This document shows, one piece after another, positions 18,504-28,178 of a DNA stretch of 64,000 nucleotides. The notes under the pieces were generated by a model. The model was not told the DNA's origin. It did no database searches and saw nothing but the letters and a program-made list of their open reading frames with translations. The stretch is from positions 1 to 64,000 of the forward strand of contig JAEWEV010000003.1 of NCBI GenBank assembly GCA_023389155.1, written 5' to 3'. How positions within the stretch are numbered: position 1 is the stretch's first letter; the number at the start of each line of letters is the position of its first letter. This stretch comes from Pseudomonadota bacterium. Its GTDB lineage: Bacteria; Pseudomonadota; Gammaproteobacteria; Burkholderiales; Burkholderiaceae_B. Made by a program: the position numbers and the translations under genes.

Positions 18504-18510
18504 GGCACGC

Positions 18511-19518
18511 TCAATGGTAGCCGGCATCCGCGTTCACCTTTCCCCGAAACACGTAATACGCCCATGAGGTGTACATGAGAATGAACGGAATGATAAAGAG
18601 CGCGCCGACCAGCGCAAAGCCCTGGCTTTCTGCCGGACCGGCCGCATCCCAGATGGTAATATCAGGCGGAATAATATTTGGCCATACACTGATGCCCAGC
18701 CCACTATAACCCAGGAACACCATACAAAGCGTAAAGATAAAAGGCTCTGCGTGAGGATTGTGATTGAGGCTGCGAATAAGACCCAGGCTCACCAAAACGA
18801 CCAGAATGGGGACGGGAGCGAACCAGAACAGGTTGGGCAGGGAAAACCAGCGATCGTAAATACCCGCGTTACCAAGGGGTGTCCATATACTCAGAATGCC
18901 AATGATGGCAAGCAATACAAATGTGAGTGGCCGGGCCAATTGAATCATCCGCTTCTGCAGGTTGCCATCTGTCTTCAGAACCAGCCATGTACAACCCAGC
19001 AGTGCGTAGGCAATCACCAAGCCGATACCGGTAAAAACCGTGAATGGTGTCAGCCAGTCTAGCGGGCCACCGGCATAAGCACGATTCACAACTTTGATAC
19101 CGTCAATGTATGCCCCCAGGGTCACACCCTGAAAAAACGTCGCCAGCACAGACCCGCCAATGAACGCGGCATCCCACCATCGGCGACGGGCATCGCTGGC
19201 GCGAAAGCGAAATTCGAATGCAACACCGCGAAAAATCAGCGCCAGCAACATCAAAATAAGAGGCATTGCAAAAGCGCTAAGTATCACCGAATAGGCCAGT
19301 GGAAATGCTGCCATCAGCCCCGCGCCGCCCAGCACCAGCCAGGTTTCATTGCCGTCCCAGACGGGTGCGACGGTATTCATCATCACATCACGATCTTCAC
19401 GCGCTGGCATAAAAGGGAAAAGTATACCGATACCCAGATCGAATCCGTCCATGATTACATACATCATGATACCGAAAAGAATAATCACGGCCCACAGAAG
19501 TGAAATATCAATTCCCAT
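18511..19518 (-). CDS. cydB: Cytochrome bd-type quinol oxidase subunit II (CioB/CydB)
   Basis: A 335-residue polytopic subunit of the terminal oxidase. It begins MGIDISLLWAVIILFGIMMY and carries FDLGIGILFPF, NTVAPVWDGNETWLVLGG (the conserved N-W-D-G-N-E block that includes proton-path residues) and FRGVAFEFRFR. About eight to nine membrane helices are visible. The length (shorter than the 379 residues of E. coli CydB) and sequence fit the CIO branch. The start at 19518 has AGGGAG before it and lies within the last codons of cydA (11-base overlap). It is the second gene of cydA-cydB-DUF2474; no cydDC maturation genes are here. Confidence 0.93.
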   Translation of the reverse strand: MGIDISLLWAVIILFGIMMYVIMDGFDLGIGILFPFMPAREDRDVMMNTVAPVWDGNETWLVLGGAGLMAAFPLAYSVILSAFAMPLILMLLALIFRGVAFEFRFRASDARRRWWDAAFIGGSVLATFFQGVTLGAYIDGIKVVNRAYAGGPLDWLTPFTVFTGIGLVIAYALLGCTWLVLKTDGNLQKRMIQLARPLTFVLLAIIGILSIWTPLGNAGIYDRWFSLPNLFWFAPVPILVVLVSLGLIRSLNHNPHAEPFIFTLCMVFLGYSGLGISVWPNIIPPDITIWDAAGPAESQGFALVGALFIIPFILMYTSWAYYVFRGKVNADAGYH

Positions 19519-20953
19519 GACGGTCTCCCTGTTCTGAGGTGTTAGGTTCTTCATCGGCGTCGGTTGCGGCCGACAGCGGCCTTGCCGGCGTACGCGACTC
19601 ACCTGGTCCACCCCCTCCGATTTCAAGATGCGTTGTCGGCTGCGGTCCCTGTGCCATGATATGAAGCATGTATACGATCCCTGCGCCGAACAGTACGAAA
19701 TACACCACGATGAACAATATCAGCGTAATGGTCAGTTCAAGTGCACTATGCGGCGTCACGGCATCTGCCGTACGCATGACGTTATACACAACCCACGGCT
19801 GGCGCCCGATTTCAGTTGTATACCAGCCCGCAAGTAACGCGATCACGCCGCTGGTTCCCATGTACATGGAAAAACGATGCAGCATCGGACTGGTGTACAG
19901 CCTGCCCTTCCAGCGCGCATAAAGTGCCAGCGCACCCAGCAGCAGCATCAGCATGCCCAGGCCTACCATAATCCTGAATGTCCAGAACACAATTGTGGAA
20001 TTGGGCCTGTCCTCCGGAGCAAACTCTTTTAAGCCGGGGATGGTGCCGTCCAGGCTATGTGTCAGAATCATGCTACCCACTCGCGGAACCTCAACCTTGA
20101 AACGAGTTTCCTCTCTTTCCATATCCGGCCACCCGAACAGCACCAGTGGTACCCCTTCGCCGGGAGGGCCATTTTCCCAGTGCCCTTCCATTGCAGCTAG
20201 TTTCGCCGGCTGATGTTTCAGGGTATTGAGGCCATGTAAATCACCCACGAAAATCTGGATTGGCGCAACCACGATCAGCATCCACATCGCCATGGAATAC
20301 ATTTTCCTGACTGAAGGTTGCATATTTCGACGCAACATATGCCACGCAGCAACGCCGCCTACAATCAGTGCGGTCGTAAGGAAAGCGGCGATCACCATAT
20401 GAATCAGCCGGTACGGAAAGGACGGGTTGAAGATCACAGCGAACCAGTCTGTGGGAACGACCCGACTGTTGATAATTTCATATCCCTGAGGGGTTTGCAT
20501 CCAGCTATTGGATGCCAGAATCCAGGTCGCAGAAATCAAGGTTCCGATTGCGACGAAAATGGTGGAACACCAATGCAGACGTGGCCCCACGCGGTGCCAG
20601 CCAAACATCATCACCCCCAGAAAGCCTGCCTCAAGAAAAAAGGCAGTCAACACTTCATAGGTCAGCAGCGGTCCGGTGACGCCACCGGCAAAGTCCGAGA
20701 AATAGCTCCAGTTGGTGCCGAACTGATATGCCATCACCAGCCCGGACACAACGCCCATGCCGAAATTGATCGCAAAAACACGCAGCCAGAAATGATACAG
20801 ATCGCGGTAGACAGTATTGGCAGTTTTGAGCCACAAGCCTTCGAGTACGGCCATGTAACTGGCAAGACCAATGGTGATGGCAGGGAAGATAATATGAAAG
20901 GAAATGGTGAACCCGAACTGTATTCGGGCCAGGGTCAGAGTGTCCAGCTCCAT
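19508..20953 (-). CDS. cydA: Cytochrome bd-type quinol oxidase subunit I, short Q-loop (CioA/CydA)
   Basis: A 481-residue quinol oxidase subunit. Heme ligands fit His20 (SFHIIFPA), His185 (LIHMVIAA) and Met329 (FRIMVGLG). Glu100 and Glu108 match the heme b595/d acidic pair, and KLAAMEG (251-257) gives the quinol-site Lys and Glu. WYTTEIGRQPW is the C-terminal family signature. The periplasmic Q-loop is short, as in cyanide-insensitive oxidases of Pseudomonas and relatives. It reduces oxygen to water with electrons from ubiquinol without pumping protons, useful under low oxygen, cyanide or nitric oxide. The last is relevant beside nirK. The start at 20953 has AGGAG upstream; the longer open frame above it is not conserved. 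Confidence 0.95.
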   Translation of the reverse strand: MELDTLTLARIQFGFTISFHIIFPAITIGLASYMAVLEGLWLKTANTVYRDLYHFWLRVFAINFGMGVVSGLVMAYQFGTNWSYFSDFAGGVTGPLLTYEVLTAFFLEAGFLGVMMFGWHRVGPRLHWCSTIFVAIGTLISATWILASNSWMQTPQGYEIINSRVVPTDWFAVIFNPSFPYRLIHMVIAAFLTTALIVGGVAAWHMLRRNMQPSVRKMYSMAMWMLIVVAPIQIFVGDLHGLNTLKHQPAKLAAMEGHWENGPPGEGVPLVLFGWPDMEREETRFKVEVPRVGSMILTHSLDGTIPGLKEFAPEDRPNSTIVFWTFRIMVGLGMLMLLLGALALYARWKGRLYTSPMLHRFSMYMGTSGVIALLAGWYTTEIGRQPWVVYNVMRTADAVTPHSALELTITLILFIVVYFVLFGAGIVYMLHIMAQGPQPTTHLEIGGGGPGESRTPARPLSAATDADEEPNTSEQGDRHGN

Positions 20954-21120
20954 TTGCCGCTCCTGGAGGAATGAAACGTACGCGCACGCCATGGACATCT
21001 GCTGTGATGTATAGTTCCGCCAATATCCAGCAAGTCCACAGAACTTACGCTGATATAACGATGAGGGTATTGTACTTGCTTTGCGCGCACACAACTTCAC
21101 AGATGTAATAATCTGACAAT

Positions 21121-21163
21121 TCCTGAGTGATGGCAAAAAAGTAAGGTCATCCTGAGTGATGGC
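21121..21163. repeat. Short direct repeat upstream of cydA
   Basis: The 14-mer TCCTGAGTGATGGC occurs at 21121-21134 and again at 21150-21163, a 29-base period. It lies between the SGNH hydrolase stop and cydA, about 170-210 bases before the cydA start. It may be a tandem regulator site or a local duplication; no function is evident. Confidence 0.5.
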
Positions 21164-21191
21164 GCAAAGGTCGCAAATTCACACTTGTGAT

Positions 21192-22430
21192 TCAGTGACA
21201 CTGACCAACGCGCTGACTGATGGCTTTTGCCAAAACTTCGTTTCCCGCAGGCCCGGGGTGCAAATGATCGCCGGAGTCATAGCGGCTTTCCAGCTTTGAC
21301 GGGTCATTGTTATCTTGCAGCAGGACATCAGCATCAACCAGTTCATCAAATATTTTTTCCTGACGCATCCAGGCATTCACCTGCATCCTCAGACGATCTT
21401 TTTCTGCGTCATAGTAATTATCCAAAGGGGTTCCGGCCAGCGCGCCGCGAAAAGGTGTCAACGTCACACCAATCACCCTCAGCCCCTTCTGGCGAACCAG
21501 TTCGGCAAGTCTGCGATATCCCGTCTGCAATGACTCAAGTGTCGGTATCGGTAGCTCGGGTGCAAAAGCAGTCTTGGGCCAGCTGATGTCGTTGATTCCA
21601 ATAAAAATGACAACGGTATTGACTCCGGGGGCATCGAACACATCCTGCGCAATGCGCGCGAAGGCATTTTCTCCCATTTTGTCTTTCAGCAACCGCGCGC
21701 CCGAAATACCCGCATTGATCACCGCAACGCCCGAATGGCTCAACTGTATGGCCATGTAATCTGTCAGTCTGGCATTCGAATCCAACGGTACGCCATTGCC
21801 ATCGGTAATCGAATCACCCAGCACCGCAACGGCACAACGCCGATTGTCGCCTTCAGTGTCAATCCGACTCAGAAACACCCGGGCCTGAGTAACGTGCAAG
21901 GCATTGTCGAATGCCGTCAGTTGATTCTTGGTCTGGTTGCCACGGCGAAAATTTGCCTGTTGTCTCCCATCCCAGTGAAACGTCATCAGTGGCGTGAGTG
22001 CCCGCACATAGTGCGAAATCTGCAGCGACGTCAGATCGTCTGTCACCAGATTTACCGGATCTGACAGGGCAGACTTGCCCGGCGCCACAGAGACAGTCGG
22101 CTGTCCTCCGAACAACACCACAATGGGTGTGTCGTACTTCCTGCCATCCTGCCGGGCGCGACTCACAGTCGTCTGGTTCAGCACCAGAGGCGTCGTGCCA
22201 TATCGATTGGAAACAAGCAAACGCAGGCGTGTGCCACCACGACTGATCATCACGTTCTGTGTAAATGTTGCGTCTTGTATTGTTTCCGGAATACCGGTAG
22301 GAAAAGCAAAGCTGTCATCCCAGACCGGTTGCGGGCTGGCCTGCCAGCTCGCGGCCCAGGAATGATCCCGGGCATACACAGTTTGCAAACCAAGAATGGC
22401 AGTTAGCAATAGCAATATGAACGATTTCAT
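21192..22430 (-). CDS. Exported SGNH/GDSL-family hydrolase
   Basis: A 412-residue secreted esterase/lipase-fold enzyme. The signal peptide covers 1-20 (MKSFILLLLTAILGLQTVYA). An N-terminal beta-rich extension (about 25-190) precedes the SGNH domain. Block I is VLGDSITDG (Ser207 nucleophile), block II GISGARLL, block III FIGINDI and block V SGDHLHPG with the catalytic Asp and His. This architecture resembles secreted carbohydrate acetylesterases, but the substrate is unknown. CGGAG precedes the start by 6 bases. It is monocistronic and divergent from the LysR gene. Confidence 0.88.
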   Translation of the reverse strand: MKSFILLLLTAILGLQTVYARDHSWAASWQASPQPVWDDSFAFPTGIPETIQDATFTQNVMISRGGTRLRLLVSNRYGTTPLVLNQTTVSRARQDGRKYDTPIVVLFGGQPTVSVAPGKSALSDPVNLVTDDLTSLQISHYVRALTPLMTFHWDGRQQANFRRGNQTKNQLTAFDNALHVTQARVFLSRIDTEGDNRRCAVAVLGDSITDGNGVPLDSNARLTDYMAIQLSHSGVAVINAGISGARLLKDKMGENAFARIAQDVFDAPGVNTVVIFIGINDISWPKTAFAPELPIPTLESLQTGYRRLAELVRQKGLRVIGVTLTPFRGALAGTPLDNYYDAEKDRLRMQVNAWMRQEKIFDELVDADVLLQDNNDPSKLESRYDSGDHLHPGPAGNEVLAKAISQRVGQCH

Positions 22431-22572
22431 TTAAAACTCCGTTATGAGATAGTTTCCCCGAAAGACTTCCACAATGCCGGGGCAATAGGATTCGTGGTAG
22501 GTATGCAGTATGAAGCGCAGATGATTTACAATCCAGACATCTGTAATCACAACATTTGTGAACAATATTCAT

Positions 22573-23481
22573 ATGTCATCTGCGTCCAAAAGCAACAAGC
22601 TTGCTGAAATGGAGTTATTTGTTGCCACAATCGAATCGGGAAGCTTCTCACTGGCTGCCAGACATTTCTGCATGAGCCCCTCTGCCGTATCCAAGGCGGT
22701 GGCCAGACTGGAAGCGCGCCTGGGCGTGATGCTGCTGAATCGCTCCACGCGCAAGCTCTCACCCACCCCGGCCGGCGAATCGTTTTTTCATCGAAGCAAG
22801 TGTCTGCTCGCGGAACTGAACGATATCGAAGCAGGAATGACCGAAAATACGCTGCCTACCGGACCATTACGGATCAATACCAACATCCCTTTCGGAGAGC
22901 TCATTCTGCTGCCTCTCGTTCCTTTATTTCATGCGCAATTTCCGGATATCACACTGAACATCGATCTGACTGACGACGTGGTAGACATGTACGACGCAAG
23001 AGTCGATGTCGCCATCCGCGCCGGCAAGCTGAAAGACTCGGATCTATATGCGCGCAAGCTGGGGCAATCTCCCCTCGTTATTGTGGCCGCCCCCGCCTAT
23101 CTCAAAGAGCATGGAACGCCCATTGAACCCGAAGCACTGTCAGCGCATCACAAGCTCGATCTGAATCTGCCTCGTTCGACCCGGGGATGGAATCTGGAAA
23201 AAAACGGTATCCCTATTCAAATCACGACCGATACTGCACTTCGCGTAAACAACGGCCTGTCCCTTAAGCATCTGGTCATACAGGGCATGGGGCTGGGGCG
23301 CATCCCGCGCTTCGTCGTGGAAAAGGAACTGAACACAGGGAGACTCGTGCAGGTGCTGGAGCCGTATAACAAGGCTGAATCCGAATCTTTCTACGCCGTC
23401 TTCATGGGCAAACGCGATCTGATGCCAAGGCGTGTCGCCGTCTTCCTTGATTTTCTCGCTACGCATACAACCCTGCGCTGA
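22573..23481 (+). CDS. LysR family transcriptional regulator
   Basis: An approximately 302-residue LTTR with an N-terminal winged helix (MELFVATIESGSFSLAARHF, SAVSKAVARLEARLGVMLLNRSTR) and a substrate-binding domain from about residue 90. The start is uncertain: GTG at 22558 and ATG at 22573 are both open, neither with a clear ribosome site. It lies upstream of and in the same direction as an MFS exporter (165 bases apart), so control of that transporter is a reasonable guess. It is also divergent from the SGNH hydrolase, which could be an alternative target. Confidence 0.88.
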   Translation: MSSASKSNKLAEMELFVATIESGSFSLAARHFCMSPSAVSKAVARLEARLGVMLLNRSTRKLSPTPAGESFFHRSKCLLAELNDIEAGMTENTLPTGPLRINTNIPFGELILLPLVPLFHAQFPDITLNIDLTDDVVDMYDARVDVAIRAGKLKDSDLYARKLGQSPLVIVAAPAYLKEHGTPIEPEALSAHHKLDLNLPRSTRGWNLEKNGIPIQITTDTALRVNNGLSLKHLVIQGMGLGRIPRFVVEKELNTGRLVQVLEPYNKAESESFYAVFMGKRDLMPRRVAVFLDFLATHTTLR

Positions 23482-23645
23482 CTACCCGGCGGCAATGCTT
23501 CTCTCCTGCAATCAAAGGAGACTCAAGCACTGGAGAAACGCCAATTCGTGAATTTCACGCACAAATCATTTGCCGCAGACCGGCTGTTTCTCTGGACTCG
23601 CCCGCGCAATAATAGGCCTGCTTTCTTCTACTTTTGGGATTTATC

Positions 23646-24830
23646 ATGCCTATTGCCGTTTATGCATTAATGGCCGGCGCGTTTGGAATCGGTGTTACCG
23701 AGTTTGTGATTATGGGACTGCTGCTTGAAGTCGGCAATGATCTTGCCATCTCGGCCCAGACCGCCGGCTCACTGATTTCCGGATATGCGCTTGGCGTCGT
23801 CGTGGGCGCGCCAATCTTTACTATCGCCACTGCCCGTCTGCCCCACAAAACCACCTTGCTGGTACTCATGGTCATCTTTACACTCGGTAATGCGGCCTGC
23901 GCACTCGCCCCCAACTACTGGTTTCTGTTTTTCGCAAGGGTGCTGACCTCTTTTGCCCATGGCACATTTTTTGGCGTCGGCTCGGTTGTTGCCACACGCC
24001 TGGTCGCAAAGGACAAACAGGCCTCGGCCATTGCCGTCATGTTCACAGGCCTGACCGCAGCCAATATCCTTGGCGTTCCGTTTGGCACGTTCCTGGGTCA
24101 ACTGTACGGATGGCGCGCCACATTCTGGGCAGTCACCCTGATTGGCGTGCTGTCGTTCTTTGTCATTCGTCATTTCGTTCCTGCCCGCACCCAACCGACA
24201 GATGCACGTAACGACTGGCGCGCAAGCATACGCAGCCTGGCCAGTCGCAGTGTTATTGCCGGGCTCATGACGACCGTATTCGGGTTTGCCGGAGTATTTG
24301 CCGTTTTTACCTATATTGCCCCGTTGCTGACACAAATGAGCGGCTTTGACAAATCTGCCCTCTCGCCGATACTCATCGTATTTGGCGTTGGTCTGGTAAT
24401 CGGCAATCTGCTGGGCGGAAAACTCGCAGACCGGTACCTGAAGACAACGGTGATCGGCAGTTTGATCGCGCTAACTGTCGTACTGCTGCTCCTGCCCTGG
24501 GCGTTCCAGAACCAGATTATGGCAGTCGTCGCCGTGGGACTGTTTGGTGTCGCAGCCTTCAGCACCGTTGCTCCCCTGCAAATGTGGGTATTGGGAAAAA
24601 TCACGAACGCCGACCAAAGCCTGGTTTCCAGCCTTAACATCGCTGCCTTCAATTTGGGTAATGCCCTGGGCGCCTGGGCTGGCGGCATGGTTATTGCGCA
24701 GCAAGGTGGCCTGCCCTGGATTCCCTATGTCGCCGCAGCCATGCCCGTTGCCAGTCTGCTGATTGCAATACTGACAATGCGGTCAGAGAAAGGCGTCCTG
24801 CCGCCTGCAGCGGTGTGTGTAAATACCTGA
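23646..24830 (+). CDS. MFS exporter, arabinose-efflux-like (DHA1) family
   Basis: A 394-residue 12-helix major facilitator. FGIGVTEFVIMGLL in helix 1 and SGYALGVVVGAPIF in helix 2 are the marks of the AraJ/YdhP/YdeA group of drug and sugar-efflux proteins. FARVLTSFAHGTFFG (helix 4) and LGVPFGTFLGQLYGWRATF (helix 5, antiporter-type motif) support proton-coupled export. I start at ATG 23646, where the conserved MPIAVYALM begins, rather than at the earlier in-frame ATG. The physiological substrate is unknown. The preceding LysR gene is the likely regulator. Confidence 0.87.
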   Translation: MPIAVYALMAGAFGIGVTEFVIMGLLLEVGNDLAISAQTAGSLISGYALGVVVGAPIFTIATARLPHKTTLLVLMVIFTLGNAACALAPNYWFLFFARVLTSFAHGTFFGVGSVVATRLVAKDKQASAIAVMFTGLTAANILGVPFGTFLGQLYGWRATFWAVTLIGVLSFFVIRHFVPARTQPTDARNDWRASIRSLASRSVIAGLMTTVFGFAGVFAVFTYIAPLLTQMSGFDKSALSPILIVFGVGLVIGNLLGGKLADRYLKTTVIGSLIALTVVLLLLPWAFQNQIMAVVAVGLFGVAAFSTVAPLQMWVLGKITNADQSLVSSLNIAAFNLGNALGAWAGGMVIAQQGGLPWIPYVAAAMPVASLLIAILTMRSEKGVLPPAAVCVNT

Positions 24831-24875
24831 CTCAAACGCCCCCACCTGGTGAAGCGTCACAAACACGATCCGCGG

Positions 24876-25829
24876 TTAAGCGAGGGACAGTTGTGCCATT
24901 ACCTGCTCCGTTGACTCGCGCAGCCACCGGTTCATCTGTGAGTGTTCGTTTTTCTCGCTCCAGACCATTATCATATTCGCCCGCCTAAGTACGCCTGGCA
25001 GGCGAATATGCGCCAGGCCAAAATACTGCTGATATTTCTTCGCGATGCGGCTTGGCATCGTAGTCGCATAATCGGATTCGAGCAGAAAGTGCGGTGCCAT
25101 TCCGAAATTTGATACATACGCGGTGAATGGCATTTCGCTATTGGTATCACCCAATGCACGTGTGAAATTCGTTTGCCTGCCATACATGTGCGAGAATGCC
25201 AGCCATTTGATTTGTGCCAGATCTGATAAAGCCAGTTCCCGTCGTCCTGCAAGCTGATGTTTCGCAGACACCACGCACACGCGTTCATCTTCAAAAAGTA
25301 ATTTGTGCCTGAATCGCGAGCCTGGCTTCTGAAACAGTCCGATCGCCATATCCATTGAGTCCGATTCCAGATCATCTGGCACGAAATCCCCGTGAACAGG
25401 CTGGAACCGGACTGTGAGACCTGGCGCAGCCTTCTGAAGCGCCAGGGTAAGCGGTGCAGCAATAAGCAGCTCAATATGTGCGGCGGCGCCAATGTTGACC
25501 ACCCCACTAAGAGACGCCGGGTTGAATGTCTGCCCCCTGCCTGCCGCCTGTTCCAGCGCCACCAGCGCCTGATGCGAAGCTCGATGAAGGTTGATCGCAC
25601 GCTCCGTTGGCACCAGCTGTTTCCTGACTACGACAAAAAGTGGATCGCCCAGAAGCGTGCGCAGTCGACTCAGCTCCCGACTGATTGCGGGCTGGCTTTT
25701 ATGCAACCGGCGTGCCGACTCTGTCACGCTACGTGTGTGCATCAGTGAATCAAAAGTTAGCAACAGGCTCAGATTCAGGCGACGCAGCACGGGAAAAGGA
25801 TTTTTCGACTGTAACGGATAATTATCCAT
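24876..25829 (-). CDS. LysR family transcriptional regulator
   Basis: A 317-residue LTTR. The helix-turn-helix LNLSLLLTFDSLMHTRSVTESARRL is followed by KSQPAISRELSRLRTLLGDPLF, the NodD/PA0477-like form of the domain, then an effector domain from about residue 105. The ATG at 25829 is used because the 29 codons above it are AT-rich and not family-like; no good ribosome site is present for any start. It is divergent from the Bug receptor gene with a 251-base AT-rich gap holding a T-N11-A palindrome, the usual layout for control of the divergent operon. Confidence 0.87.
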   Translation of the reverse strand: MDNYPLQSKNPFPVLRRLNLSLLLTFDSLMHTRSVTESARRLHKSQPAISRELSRLRTLLGDPLFVVVRKQLVPTERAINLHRASHQALVALEQAAGRGQTFNPASLSGVVNIGAAAHIELLIAAPLTLALQKAAPGLTVRFQPVHGDFVPDDLESDSMDMAIGLFQKPGSRFRHKLLFEDERVCVVSAKHQLAGRRELALSDLAQIKWLAFSHMYGRQTNFTRALGDTNSEMPFTAYVSNFGMAPHFLLESDYATTMPSRIAKKYQQYFGLAHIRLPGVLRRANMIMVWSEKNEHSQMNRWLRESTEQVMAQLSLA

Positions 25830-25846
25830 ATCGTTTTTGATATGCA

Positions 25847-25866
25847 AATGATGATAATAAATCATT
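25847..25866. promoter_or_regulatory. Candidate LysR-type binding site in the divergent promoter region
   Basis: AATGAT at 25847-25852 and ATCATT at 25861-25866 form a 6-base inverted repeat with an 8-base spacer, and contain the T-N11-A pattern of LTTR sites. The surroundings (25840-25885) are very AT-rich. The position, immediately upstream of the LysR gene, fits autoregulation. Confidence 0.4.
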
Positions 25867-26080
25867 ATATTAATATTATCTGCGTTGTTAGAATGAATAC
25901 CGGTGTGCGCTGGCACACCCGGGCAGGACTATCTGACACGCAACGGCGCTGATTATGGCTCGCGCCGTGCTGTAATGACCCGGCGTTTCATGTTGAACTT
26001 CAGCGGTCATTACATTACTTTGCTGGAATACAACAGCAGATGTCCTGAAAAGAATATCAACTATCATAATGGAACAAGAC

Positions 26081-27067
26081 ATGAGACACATCATAGGAAA
26101 AAGCGTTTTCTTCATGGCAACCGTCGTTGCTGCTGCCATTCTCTCTGTAAGCCAGGCGCATGCAACATCCTTTCCCGAACGCAGCATTTCAATCGTTGTT
26201 CCCTTCCCAGCCGGGGGTACGCCGGATATCCTGGCCAGGATCATGGGTGAAAAAGCATCAGCACAGCTGAAACAGTCTGTCGTCATTGAGAACAAGGCTG
26301 GCGCCGGCGGCTCCATCGGTGTCCAGTCTGTAGCTAGGGCAAAGAATGATGGCTACACACTTGTCATGTGCGCCTATGGCTGCGCAGTAGCACCATCTTT
26401 ATACAAGCCAGCCCCTTATGATATGGAAACCCAGTTCGAGCCTGTCGTGATGGTTGGTACCGTTCCCAGCGTTCTGGTCACCAACCCAAAAAAAATTCCG
26501 GCCAAAACGGTTGCTGACTTTGTGACCTACGCAAAAGAAAATCCCGGAAAGATCAATGCAGCTTCGTCCGGGATCGGCGGATCTGCGCATATCGGTATTG
26601 AAATGCTCAAACACGAGGCAGGTATCGACATCGCCCATATCCCATATAAAGGCGCAGGCCAGGTCGCAGGCGATCTGCTTGGTGGCCAGGTCGACATGTA
26701 TTTCGACAATCTACCCGCCTCTCTGGCGAGCATCAAAAGCGGCAGACTCAATGCCCTTGCCCTCGCCAGCAAGCAGCGTTCCCCTGCCGTTCCCGATGTA
26801 CCTACCTTTGCAGAGTCCGGCTATCCAGATATGCTGATCACCCCATGGTTTGGATTGCTGGTTCCCGCTGGTACCCCACAAGAGAATATCGATAAATTGA
26901 ACGCCGCATTCAATGCCGCTTTCAAGGACCCTGAGGTTCAGAAAAAATTTACAGATCTGGGTGTGGATATTGCGGGTGGATCACCCGGCGAACTTGAGAA
27001 GTTCCTGAAATCTGAGACCAGCAAGCTTGCAACTCTGATCAGGGAAAACAATATCACTGCCAAATAG
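26081..27067 (+). CDS. Bug/TctC-family periplasmic solute receptor
   Basis: A 328-residue tripartite-tricarboxylate-type receptor. The signal peptide ends SQAHAT. RSISIVVPFPAGGTPDILAR, VVIENKAGAGGSIG and NAASSGIGGSAHIG are the family's ligand-loop signatures, and IPYKGAGQ and TPWFGLLVPAGTP follow in order. Bug proteins bind carboxylates or amides through conserved water-bridged loops; the ligand here is unknown. No TctA/TctB membrane genes lie nearby, so the receptor must use distant ones or act as a sensor. It leads a plus-strand pair with the hydrolase 95 bases downstream. GGAA precedes the chosen start. Confidence 0.9.
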   Translation: MRHIIGKSVFFMATVVAAAILSVSQAHATSFPERSISIVVPFPAGGTPDILARIMGEKASAQLKQSVVIENKAGAGGSIGVQSVARAKNDGYTLVMCAYGCAVAPSLYKPAPYDMETQFEPVVMVGTVPSVLVTNPKKIPAKTVADFVTYAKENPGKINAASSGIGGSAHIGIEMLKHEAGIDIAHIPYKGAGQVAGDLLGGQVDMYFDNLPASLASIKSGRLNALALASKQRSPAVPDVPTFAESGYPDMLITPWFGLLVPAGTPQENIDKLNAAFNAAFKDPEVQKKFTDLGVDIAGGSPGELEKFLKSETSKLATLIRENNITAK

Positions 27068-27162
27068 AAACTAGGTCACTGACTAAAAAAATCGGGGCAC
27101 CGACGAATGGGCACAAGGATCGGTGGCTTCCCACTTGTGATAAACATCAGAACGTACCAAGC

Positions 27163-28125
27163 ATGAGCGCAACACCGAAACCTACCCTTCACCTCAGAGA
27201 CATGGGGTCATTCCACATCGGCGGACGGTCCGTGCAACTGGCAAATCAGCCCGCATACCAGCGTGTAATGAGTGCGGGAGGCGAACCCGTGATCATCAAT
27301 TTGAATGGCACATACATGGTTGAGCAGATGTATGTGCAATACTTTTTGCCCGAGCGGTCCAATGGCAAGGGCCCCCTTGTATTCTGGCATGGTGGTGGAA
27401 TGACGGGCGCTGCATGGGAAACCACGCCAGATGGTCGGGAGGGTTGGGTCAATTATTTCATTCGCCATGGATGGGATGTCTACCTGTGCGATTCGGTAGA
27501 AAGAGGCCGATCCGGCTTTGCCCCTTTTCCTGAAATCTGGCCCGAGAACCCCGTGATCCAGACAGTCAATGATATTTTCAGCCGATTCCGAATTGGCATG
27601 CATGCAGAAAGTTATCACAGTGATCCCGCCCAACGTACGCCCTATAAGAATACGCGTTTCCCGCTGCATGCCTTTGATGCGTTCACCCGTCAGATGGTGC
27701 CTCGCTGGACACACACCAATAAAGCCATCATTGACGCGTTCGATGCCCTGCTGCTTCGCCTTGGTACTGCCACGATCATCTGCCACTCACAGGCCGGTCC
27801 ACTTGCGTTGCAGCTGGCCGGCAGACACCCCGATCGGATCCGGGCACTCGTGGCAGTGGAGCCAGCCGGTATACCGGACGCGGATTTTTCGAATTTTACG
27901 GTTCCCGTACTGGTGCTTCTTGGTGACAACATTGATACAGACAGCAGATGGCCGCTGATCCGAAAAAAAATCCTGAGCTTTGCGGACACAACACCCGGCA
28001 CTTACGTGCTCTCTTTACCTCAGCTTGGCATCACCGGCAATTCCCATGTCATGATGATGGATACCAACAACCAGGAAATTGCCGATCTCGTGAATCAGTG
28101 GCTGGTCAAAAAACTTGCCAGTTGA
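27163..28125 (+). CDS. Alpha/beta hydrolase, probable esterase
   Basis: A 320-residue cytosolic hydrolase. LVFWHGGGMTG (72-82) is an HGGG-like oxyanion region, DVYLCDSVERGRSG a strand-loop, and ICHSQAGPLA (206-215) the nucleophile elbow with Ser209. GNSHVMMMD near residue 290 carries the likely catalytic His. Related proteins occur beside Bug receptors in Burkholderiales and often hydrolyse small esters or lactones. It follows the Bug gene on the same strand and faces the class II aldolase gene, suggesting a small catabolic unit under the LysR regulator. The substrate is unknown. Confidence 0.83.
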   Translation: MSATPKPTLHLRDMGSFHIGGRSVQLANQPAYQRVMSAGGEPVIINLNGTYMVEQMYVQYFLPERSNGKGPLVFWHGGGMTGAAWETTPDGREGWVNYFIRHGWDVYLCDSVERGRSGFAPFPEIWPENPVIQTVNDIFSRFRIGMHAESYHSDPAQRTPYKNTRFPLHAFDAFTRQMVPRWTHTNKAIIDAFDALLLRLGTATIICHSQAGPLALQLAGRHPDRIRALVAVEPAGIPDADFSNFTVPVLVLLGDNIDTDSRWPLIRKKILSFADTTPGTYVLSLPQLGITGNSHVMMMDTNNQEIADLVNQWLVKKLAS

Positions 28126-28178
28126 TCAGCTACCTTACAACGAGAATGATGGCAATTTCGTAATAACAGCAGCAACCT

